DNA from: Mycoemilia scoparia
Lineage: Eukaryota; Kickxellomycota; Kickxellomycetes; Kickxellales; Kickxellaceae
Reading direction: 5' to 3'
DNA: 64,000 nt
Assembly (NCBI GenBank): GCA_027575805.1
Contig: JANBPU010000002.1
Coordinates: 186,001 to 250,000, forward strand
How positions within the stretch are numbered: position 1 is the stretch's first letter; every line of letters starts with the position of its first letter. The position numbers were made by a program, and so were the translations under genes. The notes under the pieces were generated by a model. That model searched no databases, had not been told where the DNA came from, and saw only the letters and a program-made list of their open reading frames with translations. Positions 21,794-33,058 of this stretch are shown piece after piece.

Positions 21794-24747
21794 TCACAGG
21801 TCAAAGTTTATGAGACCCTCCAACTCTTTATCAAATATTTCATGTCCATTGGCAATATCTTGATATACTTGTGAAATCTGTGTCGCAGATACCATATCTC
21901 CAAGGTTTACATTCCCTAAACTTGTCTGTATCATGTTTGGGTTTGCAGAAGTGGGTGGTTGAGAAAATGATACATGGGATTGGGAAATCATCATGGTTGA
22001 CGAAATTGGTGCTGAGACTCCCGCAGAGGTCATTCCAATGCTGTTTGCTAGTGCAATAGATTCTAGCTCATTATTGTGGTGGCCGGTTGAAGAGTTTGGT
22101 TGGGATTGGGAGTATGACTTTGATATGATACCTCCCTCCGAATCAGACATTGGGGCTCGAGAGGTCATTAAAAGGTCGCTGAAGTTGTCGTTCATAATGG
22201 TTATTGTAGACGATGATCCATGCTCAATCATATTTCCATTATTGTTTGCACCTCTTTTTCCTGCTACCCTTGGAACAGGAACATTGTTGGCGTACGAAAA
22301 TTGACCCATGCTAAGATTATAAATAAATAAAGGTAAGTTGCTTGGTCACCAAATAATTATTTGCTAGACAATATGTTTTTAATATTGCTTACCTAAATGA
22401 TGGGTAAAACTCTTGGGCTGGGGCGTTGCTTGTTGTGGCCAGAGAGCTAAATACATCGGGAATAACAGACTCTGGAGCCATCAGTTCCGAGTATACGTTG
22501 TTCATATCGGTATTAGGGCCGTGTGATGACTGATTCAAGAATGAAGCAAGGTCCATATTCATTGGTAAGGAGAGGTCTCCACCCAAACTTTGCTGACCAC
22601 CAATTTGTGTATTATTGACAGCCCCATTTGCGGTTGAAGCCACGGGGTTGACAATTGGCATGTTTTCTATATGCCATTGAATAGGCGGATCGGATGCTAG
22701 TGTGCTATTGATGTTTCCAGAGGTGGTGTTGGTCACGACTGGCGGATTTCCCTTTGCCTGCTGATTATTCTGGGCACCGCCATCAAGGGGGAAGAGCATC
22801 GAAAGTCCAAGGAAATCTGCATCTGAAGATAATATATTGTCTGTATGAAGGTTGTCAAATGTTCTAGACCTTGTTGGGGGGTTTGAAATCATGAAATCTG
22901 CATCACTACGAATCAATCGCATATTGTCAGGAGTTTCCGTATCCCCCACAATTTTACGTGACCTGCGTGTAGGAGCCTTTCCTTGACGGTGGAAGCGAAC
23001 CAGCTCTGATGCATCCGTTAAGGACATGGTTCCATCGGAATCTACTTCTGGCTTAGCAACAATTCTTTTGTTATGAATCATTGCAGCGCGAATTGCTGGA
23101 TCTTCATCCTCAGTTTCTGATGTGTCTGTCACATCAGCAAGAAGAGCTGCAAGTCTCTGACTTTCAGGTGAAATTGGTTGACCATTTGATTTTGTGGGCT
23201 GGCTCTTGGTGGTGGAAACCATGTGGGGAACCCTCGCAATACAATTCGGGCAGGTATATGGGTTTGGGAGAGTTCCCTGGACAAGACTAACACAAATTCT
23301 ATGCAGCCAACAGGAGCAAGCAGTGCACTGTATCATTTCTTGAGCATCAAGGTCATTATTGCCTCCAGATGGCGAGTCTATCCCAATCCTACTATATGTA
23401 TGTCTAGGACCACACACACAGCTGACGATTTGTCCCTCTTGTGGTACAGTCTCGCTATTTGCCTGATCTGCCACATCTCCCTGTGAGTACAAAAGTGCCT
23501 CAAGCTTGGACGAGCAGTGCTGTTCGTGCGATTTAAGCTTACTGCGATAGCGATACTGTTTACCGCAATATTTGCAAACATTGTTCTTTCCTTGGTTGGC
23601 TTTCGATGAGGCCTTTTTTGATTGCTTGGCTGAATTTTTCTTTTCCTGTAATTATCAAATTAACAAGGTTAAATATCTGCATAGTAATGTTTTATGTATA
23701 ATTGCATGGGGGTGTGCATTGACAATATCAACACCACTGCTGTTTACTTACAGATACATTGGGTATTGCCTTGGAGACTGCTTTTTCGGTGCCTATACCA
23801 GAATCTGGGTGCATATTTTGGTCGAGGGCCCATGACAAGTTTTCTTGTCCGGACTTACTATTTTGTGTTGTATCATGTTTCTTGAGTCCAAGGAAATGCA
23901 GTGGTCCTTTGCTGGAAGCATGGCCATTATCAGACCCAGCAGAAATCTGAGATAATGGTTGACGTTTATCACTATCTTGACTTTGTGATAAGTTGAGGGA
24001 GGGAACAATTGTTGGAGAAAAGGCGCCAGAAAGTGAGGGCGAGGATTGAGTAAAAAGGTGGGGCTGGTGCTTTTTACTGCCAGACCCACTGGTATCCGAA
24101 TCTTGTCTCCAGCAATCTTTTTGCTTTTTGATATTTGAAAAGTCTAGGGGTTTGAGGTTTCTTTTTGGTAGTCGGCTAATGCGACCACTCATGGCACGAA
24201 GCTGGTAAAGCATGCTACGGCGGCTATTTACATCGCTTCCATGCTTGAGCTGTGGGTGTATAGGTATCTGGAGAATATTGGGATTTGTTCCAGAAGCGCT
24301 TGTACTATGAGAAATGTCGGCGGACTGAAATACGGACCGCCTGACCCTCTGAGACCCATTTGTTGGCGAGCTTGCGATTGTTATTGTTCTTCTGCGACGC
24401 TTTGCATTTGCAGTAGATGCAGACTGTGCCTTGGCTATTTCAGTTAGAGATAGCTTTCCAGAGGCACTACCTCTACTGTTGGCCATTGAGCGTATCGTAT
24501 CCAACATACTAGAGCCTGATTCGCCATATGAGTCAAAAGTGTGGCTCCTGGACAAAATGCCGTCCTCACTTCCTAGGTTATTTCCATCTGCTTCACTGGA
24601 AAGGGACAGAATATCAGATGAAAAGGAGAGGTCAGTCTCCCGAAACTTTCTTTTGATAGCGGCTAGCATTTCATAGGGGGAGTTTGGCTTTTTAGGCTTT
24701 GCTTGGTCCTGATAATGGGAACTATGATCGGTTATTACTTGAGTCAT
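21794..24747 (-). CDS. C2H2 plus PHD-finger nuclear protein, 3 exons
   Basis: This is a predicted chromatin or transcription factor of 921 residues. Exons on minus are 24747-23752, 23645-22393 and 22310-21794 (2766 bases), phases 0 and 2 consistent. The first exon is mostly disordered Ser/Lys-rich sequence with a basic RRRRTITIASSP patch. The second exon opens with a single zinc finger, VCKYCGKQYRYRSKLKSHEQHC (C2HC spacing), and then a PHD finger: CVCG, CTACSCWLHRICV and CPNC supply the Cys4-His-Cys3 ligands, suggesting recognition of a histone tail. The remainder is Asn/Ser/Gln rich, resembling activation domains. The combination of one C2H2-like finger directly before a PHD finger is not one I can assign to a named orthologue. 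The start is the first ATG. Confidence 0.85.
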
Positions 24748-26244
24748 ATTAAGCAGAAGCAACGCATATATTTATGGAGTCTAGAAGTGAGGCCGTAAAA
24801 ATAAATGATACAAGCGACAGACAGGTAGGCGAGTAGGTAGGCAGGCTTGCTGTGAGTAAACCAAAACCCAGGGCGTGAGTGAGTGTATATGGAAGCAGAA
24901 ATTCAAAAAGTTGTTTGAAGTGCTGAAGTGGGGGAAAAATTCTAAAGATTAAAAATAAAAGAGAGTCAACAAAACAAAGACAAAAACATACCCAGGGGAC
25001 CAAAATAGACCAAATTCGCAAATGAGGTCCTCCAAAATCATATAGGTAAACAACTGCAGGTGTTGACAATCAATTATGCTTTAGCAGAATTAAGGTCTGG
25101 TATTTGCCATTTGCCACAGCCTGCTTTTTACCACAATGGGATCGCTGCAGTCTGGGTGCATGGGGCCAAACCAGCATCCAGTCGGCACGGCACTAGCCCA
25201 GTTCATGATTCTTGTACGTCCAAGCGATGGTGATGGAGGGATTCAGAGAATCTGAACCTTTCTCATCCCATGTCATGATGCTCCTACTGCCACATATTAT
25301 AATGTCACCACTAAAAGTATCCTTCATTTGGCACTTTAGTTATGGATAACTGCGTTGTAGGTGGGCCAGATATAAGACCAGTCACCAGCCTTGCTACTTT
25401 GTTCATCGTATTAACTGCCCACAGCAGCCAATCTCTTGTTACAACGGGGTGCCTCTTTAAGACTATCAAATGAAATCTCCAGGTTGGCAGTAACAAAAGG
25501 CACATCTTTTCCAGCTATGGGCACAAAGTGTTTTGACAGTAGGCGCCCACAAATAATACTGGCATTGGCCAAAGGCATCATTGTATAGTTCAACAAAAGT
25601 TTAGAGTTGGTGGTGGGAGTTCATGTTGGATTAGCCACCTTTTTTCAATGGCTGGACAGGCCTGCAATACAAATTTCAAATTATCCCACAGAAAATTCCT
25701 TTAAAAAGCAGGCCTGTAAAGCCTCAAATGGTGACTATCGAGGGCCGGAGGATCGTCTACTAGAATTGACAGCATCTCTTTTGTTTATAACAATTGGCAG
25801 AGTAGTCTCCTATAAGAGGCTACTAGGATGTTCCCTTGGATACTAACCAATCACCACTGAGACACCGGCTAAAACATATGGGTTGTAGGTTGATTAGCAG
25901 GTAATATTCTAGTACCCTTTTGGTGGAGAGCCTGCCAATTGACAAACTCTGTCATGGGTGCAGACCAAAATGCCCATTAGACTAGCAGGAATTTCAAACG
26001 ACTCCTGGTTATGCAGTCTCTTTTTACCTGGAAACAAAAGCAGAGAGTGCTGCGCCAACTGTGATGACATCAGGCAAGGCCTATGCGAGACGTCATCCAG
26101 GAGTGGCAGAGTCACAGGATTGTAGCCCCAGCTGGTCAGAGGCTAATTCAAAACATATAAAAGAAGCGAGAACTACACTACACTAGCTTCCTTCTTGAGG
26201 TTTCTCTCATATCATACTCTAACATTCTATATACTATAGTGTCA
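24748..26244. other. Divergent intergenic region
   Basis: About 1.5 kb lies between the PHD-finger gene (minus) and the small mitochondrial-type gene (plus). It contains G/A-rich low-complexity sequence near 24780-25010. Short frames on both strands lack motifs. Around 25915-25940 a 20-base stretch (CCCTTTTGGTGGAGAGCCTGCCA-like) resembles sequence near 29118, possibly another decayed repeat. Confidence 0.45.
26156..26162 (+). promoter_or_regulatory. Putative TATA box
   Basis: TATAAAA lies about 85 bases upstream of the ATG at 26245, followed by a CT-rich stretch where transcription could begin. This is sequence resemblance only. Confidence 0.35.
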
Positions 26245-26805
26245 ATGATGATTTCTAAAAGCCTGGTGCAGGTTCCAAGATTTTTGCCCAGGGTAAGCTT
26301 GGTGTATTGGGAATGTGGCATACGCATGGCAAAGCAGCAATATGCATCCTATGTGTACTAATATGTTTATAAACGTCCCATTGACGCCTTGCCTCTATAG
26401 GCATCTACTCAAGTGGTCCAAAGAGGAGCGGTGCTGTGCGCCGCAAGAGGAATCAGTCAGCAACAGCATCACGATCAGGGCCACAAAACCACTCCGGAAG
26501 AAGTTCTAGATTCAGGAAAAATAGCAGGTAGGTCTTCTTACTCAATCTGAATGAATATCCCACTGATGGTAGCGTATTGATGGACACTTTAGGTTGAGAA
26601 CATTCACCACCAGTTTTGATAGCTTTTATACTCAAAGCTTATATTGTTTTATGTAGACAATGACTTTGGACATGTACTTTCCTCGGTGTCTGACTTGGAG
26701 TTTGACTTCGATAACAATTTGGAATCTGCCGCAGTGAATAGCAGGCTGGCTGCAAAGCATGAGGAGATGCTGAAAGGGGGGTCTAAACATGGCCAGAAGC
26801 CGTGA
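26245..26805 (+). CDS. Small mitochondrial-type protein, 3 exons
   Basis: This is a hidden three-exon gene. Exons are 26245-26292, 26401-26527 and 26657-26805 (324 bases, 107 residues), with phases 0 and 1 matching and clean GTAAGC/CTATAG and GTAGGT/TGTAG splice ends. The N-terminus (MMISKSLVQVPRFLPR, then STQVVQRGAVLCAARG) is Arg-rich, hydroxylated and free of acidic residues, typical of a cleavable mitochondrial presequence. The mature part is polar and acidic (DNDFGHVLSSVSDLEFDFDN) and ends in a Lys/Gly-rich tail. No family is recognised. It is preceded by a TATA-like element. Gene reality rests on splice phases and the presequence; function is unknown. Confidence 0.65.
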
Positions 26806-27439
26806 GACACATCAGCGCGTTGAAAATAATCCCCAAGCCAGTTCATTTATTCATATTCTTTTGTGTGGATCTATTCTAGTACAGACCACAGCTACGCCTA
26901 TTCCAAGTTTTTTAGCCAACTAACAATTTGTATACTAAATTTTGAAAATGTTCTTTACGCAAAAAAAATATAAAACAAAATACTGAAAATTATAACTAAA
27001 CTTCAATTGAATGCTTGATCAAGACGTGGATCTTGTGATGTAGTGTGCCAGGGATTCCTATGTCTCTTCTCTTTATGTGTGAGGATCTATGCAGCATCTG
27101 GTTTATGTTTGGCATCCAACAAAATTGGATATACATCGGATGCTGTGGTGGTTTGATTTATGTCAGTTGTTGGGTGCATTCTGAGGGTTGATTGGCAACT
27201 GGTGTGCAGAATTAATAACAGGGTCTAACTTTATCCGTTCAGCTTGCCAATCAAAGTGCTGTTTAACATTTGAGCTGTGCTATAGAAGAGGCCAAAACTT
27301 TAAACAGTGCTGTCGGAGATAAAGGGCATTAAAGCCATTTTTTTCTAACAGAGGCAACGTAGTAGTGCTTTTCTCTATAATATAACTTTAGACAATTCAA
27401 ATACTTCTTTATTTATCCAGGGTATACATACATAAATAA
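26806..27439. other. Intergenic region
   Basis: This AT-rich stretch lies between two plus-strand genes and includes an A8 run near 26963. No gene or repeat was recognised. Confidence 0.45.
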
Positions 27440-28780
27440 ATGGTCTATAATCCAGTCGCCGAACAAATATTTGCATGGCTTGGACTGGTTTTTTGGTCCT
27501 TCCAGCTAGCTCCACAAGGCAAGTTGAATAGCGCCATTCTTTGATCCTTAATATCCTTGAACATTGCTTTATGAGCTGCCCTCCTAGTTTTAAAAGACCT
27601 ACTGGGTTGCCCTTCTTGTTGCTGTTTTTATTATACGAATCCGATATCTAGCCTGGCAAAATTGGAAACGCAAATCAACAGAAGGCGTTTCGATCCTGAT
27701 GCTTTATCTGTGGTTTATTGGTAACATGCTGTATGGGGCCTTTGCAGTTGCTGACCATTTGACTATTGGTCTTGTCATTCAGCCCCAGCTGTTTGCTCTT
27801 TTCACCTTGATAAATATCGCCCAATGCTACTATTACGGCTAGTAAGTATAAGTACATAGATAAAATCAATGTATCTACAAAAATGCTTAAGTAGTTAATC
27901 AGTTGTAGTGGAAGATAATAAGCTTATTGATATGTTTGTTTAGCAAATGGTCCATCAGGTTTACTGTTATATGTGGCATGCTTTTGTCAATTGCCTATGC
28001 CGGCCTCCATATCGGAATATATTTTGCATTGAAGGTAAGTGATAAAGCCACAAATAAAACCTTGCAATATATCTTCATTCATCTCTGTAGATAACGTTGT
28101 AATTACCACGTTGGCATCATAAAATGACATATAGAAACCCTTGGATAATGGCAATACCAAAGCAGAAAGTGCTATGGGCATTTTACCAGCAGTCTTCATT
28201 GCTCTTGGTTTCTTCCCGGAATACTACATCTGCATAAGTAAGAATCTATATGGATCATAATTTTTGAAGGGTGACTTTTGGTGGCCAAAGATTATAGGCA
28301 CAATCCCAGCCAAATGTGCGATCACCATTAATTAGCAGATGGTCACCCTTCAAAAATAACTACCCATATGGTAAAATATTTACACGTGGCCAGCAAATAC
28401 TCATCGCTTGTTTAATTCCATTTCATTTAGAGGAAAAGAGTGTGGAAATGTCAAACTTCTTCCTTGCGCTGGATATATCTGGCGGGGTATTTTCTACTCT
28501 AAGCTTGGCCTTTGACCACACATTCAACTATGTTGCTTCTATAATGTACTTGATAGTTGTGCTCCTTGATCTTATTTTACTCTTCATGAAGTATTATTAC
28601 AAATGGAGAAATCGTCAAAACAAGCTTTTAGATCAGGAGCGTGGCGATGAATCGTGCTCTCCTAGCGCCAGGTCTTTCCAAGATAATGTTGCAAGTCCTG
28701 GACCAACCGAAACACTTGCGTGTCCTATCCCAGATATACGCAAGGATTCGATATCTGGTGAGAACATCCCAAATTTGTAG
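27440..28780 (+). CDS. PQ-loop repeat membrane protein, 5 exons
   Basis: This is a seven-helix PQ-loop family membrane protein (PF04193), a group that includes vacuolar/lysosomal cationic amino acid and cystine exporters. Exons are 27440-27518, 27652-27841, 27944-28034, 28135-28237 and 28431-28780 (813 bases, 270 residues), all phases consistent. The first PQ motif is WSFQLAPQ, continued after the intron by WQNWKRKSTEGVS; the second appears as GFFPEYYICI followed by MSNFFLALDISGGVFSTLSL. Hydrophobic helices are evident throughout, and the cytosolic tail is polar. The first intron starts with GC rather than GT (G|GCAAGT); only this choice keeps the frame. The fourth intron (28238-28430) holds a MITE-like element. 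The substrate cannot be inferred. Confidence 0.92.
28254..28365 (+). mobile_element. R1 MITE-like element, copy c, inside an intron
   Basis: This element of about 112 bases lies wholly within intron 4 of the PQ-loop gene. Its ends are near-perfect inverted repeats (ATTTTTGAAGGGTGAC at the left, GTCACCCTTCAAAAAT-like at the right). The flanking 6-mer ATATGG occurs at 28248-28253 and 28366-28371, a possible target-site duplication. It has no coding capacity; it can form a hairpin. Confidence 0.8.
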
Positions 28781-29436
28781 TCCAATGATCTTGAGCACCA
28801 CCATGTCATTTATTTTGCTACGTGAAGTGTTTGGCAATGGAGTATATTCAGCAAGTTTGTAATGTTTTCATCATAAGATACATGCTTATCACATCATTTT
28901 TGCTAGTATCAAATGTTTTTAGTAACAGGTTTATTGTTTTTAAGCAGCAATCCAAGAAAAATGTCATATCACCGATATAGTTGGCTATATGGCAGTGTCT
29001 CCTTTAAAGGTGTACCAGAAGAATACCTTGGAAACAGCCAATAATCTGCCAGGCCCCAGCTGAAATGTATGGCTTATGGGCAGACTTTCAGGGAAGGTAT
29101 GAGGGTACCAATCTGTTCCCTTTTGGTGGAAAACTTGCCATAAGGGTAATGGGTTTTGAAGAGTGCCTTTTGGTGGCCAATGATTGTAGGCGCAATCACA
29201 GTTGATTATCAAACATTCGCACTTCAAAAATAGCCACCCATTTATTAGCAAACTTGATTAATTGTCTTTTCACAATAAAGGGGAAGGTAATGACGTTTGT
29301 GCAATCTTTTTGGGTGTTGGGCATTATAAATAAGGCGACAGCAGCCTAAACTCCACATATCCTATCGGTCCTAAAATATATCCACACTATAATAAAGTGA
29401 ATGCCCAATTGAAAAAACACAACTTTTGCAGAGAGT
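28781..29436. other. Convergent intergenic region with R1 fragment
   Basis: This 3' region is shared by the PQ-loop gene (plus) and the Iks1-like kinase (minus). It contains a decayed R1 element (about 29151-29238). No gene is supported. Confidence 0.5.
29151..29238 (+). mobile_element. R1 MITE-like element, copy d (partial)
   Basis: The TTTTGGTGGCCAATGATTGTAGGCGCAATC core matches copy c, and ACTTCAAAAATAGCC at the right end is an inverted TTTTGAAG end. The copy is shortened and diverged. Confidence 0.6.
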
Positions 29437-32400
29437 CTATATAATCAGAAGATGCAACAGGCATTTAGTACAAGACTTGCTACATGGAAAGCAATTTGAG
29501 CGAATAAACCGAAAACGCATTGATACTGACCTTTTGATGTCAAAAACACACGAAATCAACGTGATTAAAAGAAAGTCCGTAGATATGGACTTTGGTTTAC
29601 AATGAAAATGGGGGCCTAAAATCTATAAGCAGCGAAAAAGGAATTTAACATACTCACAAATATTATTCTATGTAGATGAGTTTTTGGTGGAGCTACATAC
29701 CTTCAGTATGACAACTGAAAATTTCCAGCTTTTAAATACATACTCTTCTGTGAGCATATCCCAGTTACTCTTGATGGGTAGATATAGGTTAGAGGTATTG
29801 ATGCGTTTTACAGGCTGTAGCAAGTTTTTCTTTTTGTCATAAAGATCATCTTTTACTTTCCACTGACTGTCAGATACATCTCTGCCTTCTAAACCGTCTG
29901 ATAGCGCCTCTTCTATATCGCTGTTACTTGATGTCGAATATTCTGGAGAAAGTAATCCTGTTCGTGGATTATAGTGTACTATCCACTGCGATTCGGGAGC
30001 ACTGTTAACTTTCCTTACTGGAATAGTATCATATAATGTATCAAGCTCGGAGTGTTTTTGGGGTCGTGGGGAGCCCTGTTCATCTAATTCCACGCTTCCT
30101 ATTGATGGGCTTGAAGACAGGTTTTCTTGAGAAGCCTCTCTATTTGGTCCAGGAGACACAGATCTTGTAGGGGCTTCCGATTCTTTCTATATTGGGACAA
30201 TTTAAAGGTCAATGTTGGTTGATTTTTATTTTATCAGGAACGTACTTCCCAAGAATAGATGATTGTAATGATATATTACCAGCTGAATGTGAATATTGGG
30301 TTGTGGCGTATCGTTCACGGCCTGTTGGTTACTGCGAACAAATCCTAGTATGTCGTCAATGTCAGGGCGCTTGTTCTCGTTTTGATCCAACAGAGCATGC
30401 ATTAGCCACTTTAGCTGTTTGGATATGTCGCCCATACCATTGCGATCAGTTTTTGGAAAATCAACACTGCGAATTGGCATAATATGAGACTTGTGTTAGT
30501 AAATTTAATAAAGACTGATGAATTTCAGGTTAAATACAATTCATCTACTTGCCTTTTCATTCCAAGAAGCTGTATTTTGAGCAAATCTATCTCGTCTATG
30601 TTAGTAAACGGCAAACTGGAATAGCACAAATAGTAGAGTACCATTCCTAGCGACCACATATCAGCCTTTGTCGAAAACGAATCCAAAAAGTGACCATTCT
30701 CGTCAACTAAAGTGTGTAAATAGCGTTTAGCTGATTCATAATAATTGTTTCCTGGTAGGAGATTTAAAATATAAATGCAATGTACCTCTAAGTAGTTCAG
30801 GAGCCATAAACTCCAATGTCCCTGTTGCTCCTGTTCTCTCTCTCTTTTCCAAATGAGATATATTTTCGCATTCGCCAAAATCAGTTAGCAGTATTCGTGG
30901 ATAATCCGGTATGATTTCGCCTTCGTTTGAAACTGTGTATTTCAGTAGGAGATTCTGTGGTTTCAAATCACGGTGGATGATACCATGACTATGCAAATGT
31001 GCCAAACCACTACAAATGTCCAGAAAAAAGTTCCATATTTCTTTGATTGTAAGAAAGCGCTTTGGTGGTGTTGCCACGCTGTTTCCCATCTTTTTCCCCT
31101 TATGAGGTGACTTGTCAACGTTCTTTCCCTTCATACCCCTTGTCTGCATATTTCTGCCTACATCTTCGGAAAGAGTGTCTCCGACAGTTTGATTTTTGAA
31201 AGCATCTACTGGCTCGTTCATATATTCTTCAAGGTTTCCTCCATTTGCACATTCCTGTATCACAAAAGTGCCTGCCAGTTAAAGCATTGATATTCATAAA
31301 GCGATTCAAAAGGGACATTAAATGTTGGTTCTTACCATCAATATGTATAAACAAGGAACCTTTGGACCTAAAATTTGAGTTAAAAGTTGAAATGTCATTA
31401 TAGGGACATACGTGGGTAGCAATTAATTCTTTGCAGATAAGGTAGAATGGATCTTACCGAATTTACTAAACGAATTGACTTCTAACCACGAATGTTTATA
31501 TTCAATGATATTTGGATGCCGTAGCGTTTCCAGTAATGTGACTTCTCTCAGCATCCTCTGTAGCCACACCCTGTTGTCTCCGACTGCAACTTTCTTAATA
31601 GCATATTGGCCCAAAGGGACTCCCTCTAAAACATGCTTTATAACACAAAAAGTTTCTATTGTTTATGGACTGTATTATTAGTTTATGTGAACTAAACTGA
31701 ACGATGACTTTTGGCTACTTTACCTGGCATAGAAATACTGATCCACGAAGACCCTTTCCAAGCTTGCTTTTCTCAATAAAAAATTTGTCGTAGTAGCCTT
31801 GGTTTAAGGCATTAGATGATAGCGTGTTTTCACCGCCGGTTTGTTGGAATTCATCTGCTTGGTTGGAGAACTGTGATCCTGAATCGGATGGCAGCTCCTT
31901 GGTTTGAATATCATCCAACGACTTTGATAAAGAAACATCCTCTGGTTTATATTCAAGTTGATTCTTTTTCAAATCTTCCCTATAAATATTGGCATAAAGA
32001 TCTAGAGTTAACACCAATCTTTGGAGCTCAACTAGTCATATATGTGCAGGTATAGTACCTATAGGCAAAGGACAAGAGTTTGAAATAACTAGAATCTTTC
32101 CCAAACTCCTCCTCATAGGACCGCAAATCTTCCGGGTTCCAATCTTTCTAATAGATGATAATTGGTAGAAAGTGTGTGTTGTATTTTGAAGGTCTTCTTG
32201 ATTCAATTGCAGAGATATGTTTATAATTCTTACTGTGTATATTTCTGGGCCTCCTCCGAACTTGTTCAATGGCTGTCCACAAGTAGGACAAAATAGGGAG
32301 CTAGCAGTCTATATTTATATATGCAACTTTACATTATAACAGTAGGCTTTTGCAAATATGAGGGCCTAAACATGTTCCTTACATTTTGGTGAACTATTAG

Positions 32401-32880
32401 TGAATGATTGCTTGTTTGTGCTATTGAGTTTACAGAATTGTTGCTCACAGTGCCATATGCTGGAGAACTGAGGTCGCTTATATGTGGCGGGTATTTTTCG
32501 ATTCGAAACTGATTTGCTTGGTTGTTATACAGAACCACCTGCCCAGAGGATTTATGGTGCCTATATATTTATAAGCCAAAACCATAGAACACCATTGGTT
32601 TTTTGGAACACATACATACATGATATTCTTTGCCAATAATGATGGCTAATGAATATACAAGGCAGCAGTATGGTCATTTAAATGGGGTAGGTCAAAATGC
32701 TTACAAAATGACACTCCAGTCTGGGTATGGAACAAGCTGGTAATTGTTTACATTATTGGACTTGCTGGAACCCTCGCTTAGAGACTTCGAACGCTTGCTA
32801 CTTGCTGAGGAACCCCTATCTCCAGGTCTAGTCCTGATTCTTTTCCGTATACCTGGTTGTTTAAAGGATGCTTTCTTCAT
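29437..32880 (-). CDS. IKS1: Iks1-like serine/threonine kinase, multi-exon
   Basis: This is a protein kinase of the fungal Iks1 family. The first exon starts at 32880 (MKKASFKQPGIRKRI) and leads to QLVPYPDWSVIL and VVLYNN, the conserved N-terminal Iks1 segment. Next come a short CPTCGQPLNKFG zinc-ribbon-like motif and the kinase domain: a Gly-rich loop (KLGKGLRGSVFL), the catalytic Lys in YAIKKVAVGD, the conserved REVTLLETLRHPNIIEYKHSWLE, a hinge region ECANGGNLEEY, the catalytic loop IIHRDLKPQN and DFG in LLTDFGECENI, then the APE-type FMAPELL. A Ser-rich region and a final predicted exon at 29622-29437 with hydrophobic ILGPHFHCKPKSIS... follow. An insertion of about 50 basic residues lies between the hinge and the alpha-E helix. 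Exact internal boundaries were not all worked out, and the last exon is inferred. Confidence 0.85.
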
Positions 32881-33058
32881 GGACTTATTATGCTTTTATT
32901 TTTGGAAATTATGTATTGTAATTTCAACAATGCAGAATGTATTTGTGGAAAAAGTGGTGATATTATAAAGGAGCTAAAATATAAAGCAAAGCAACCAGGA
33001 TGGACCAAATAAACACATTGTCCATTTTAAAGAAACCAGGGTGACGGTGATGATGTCA

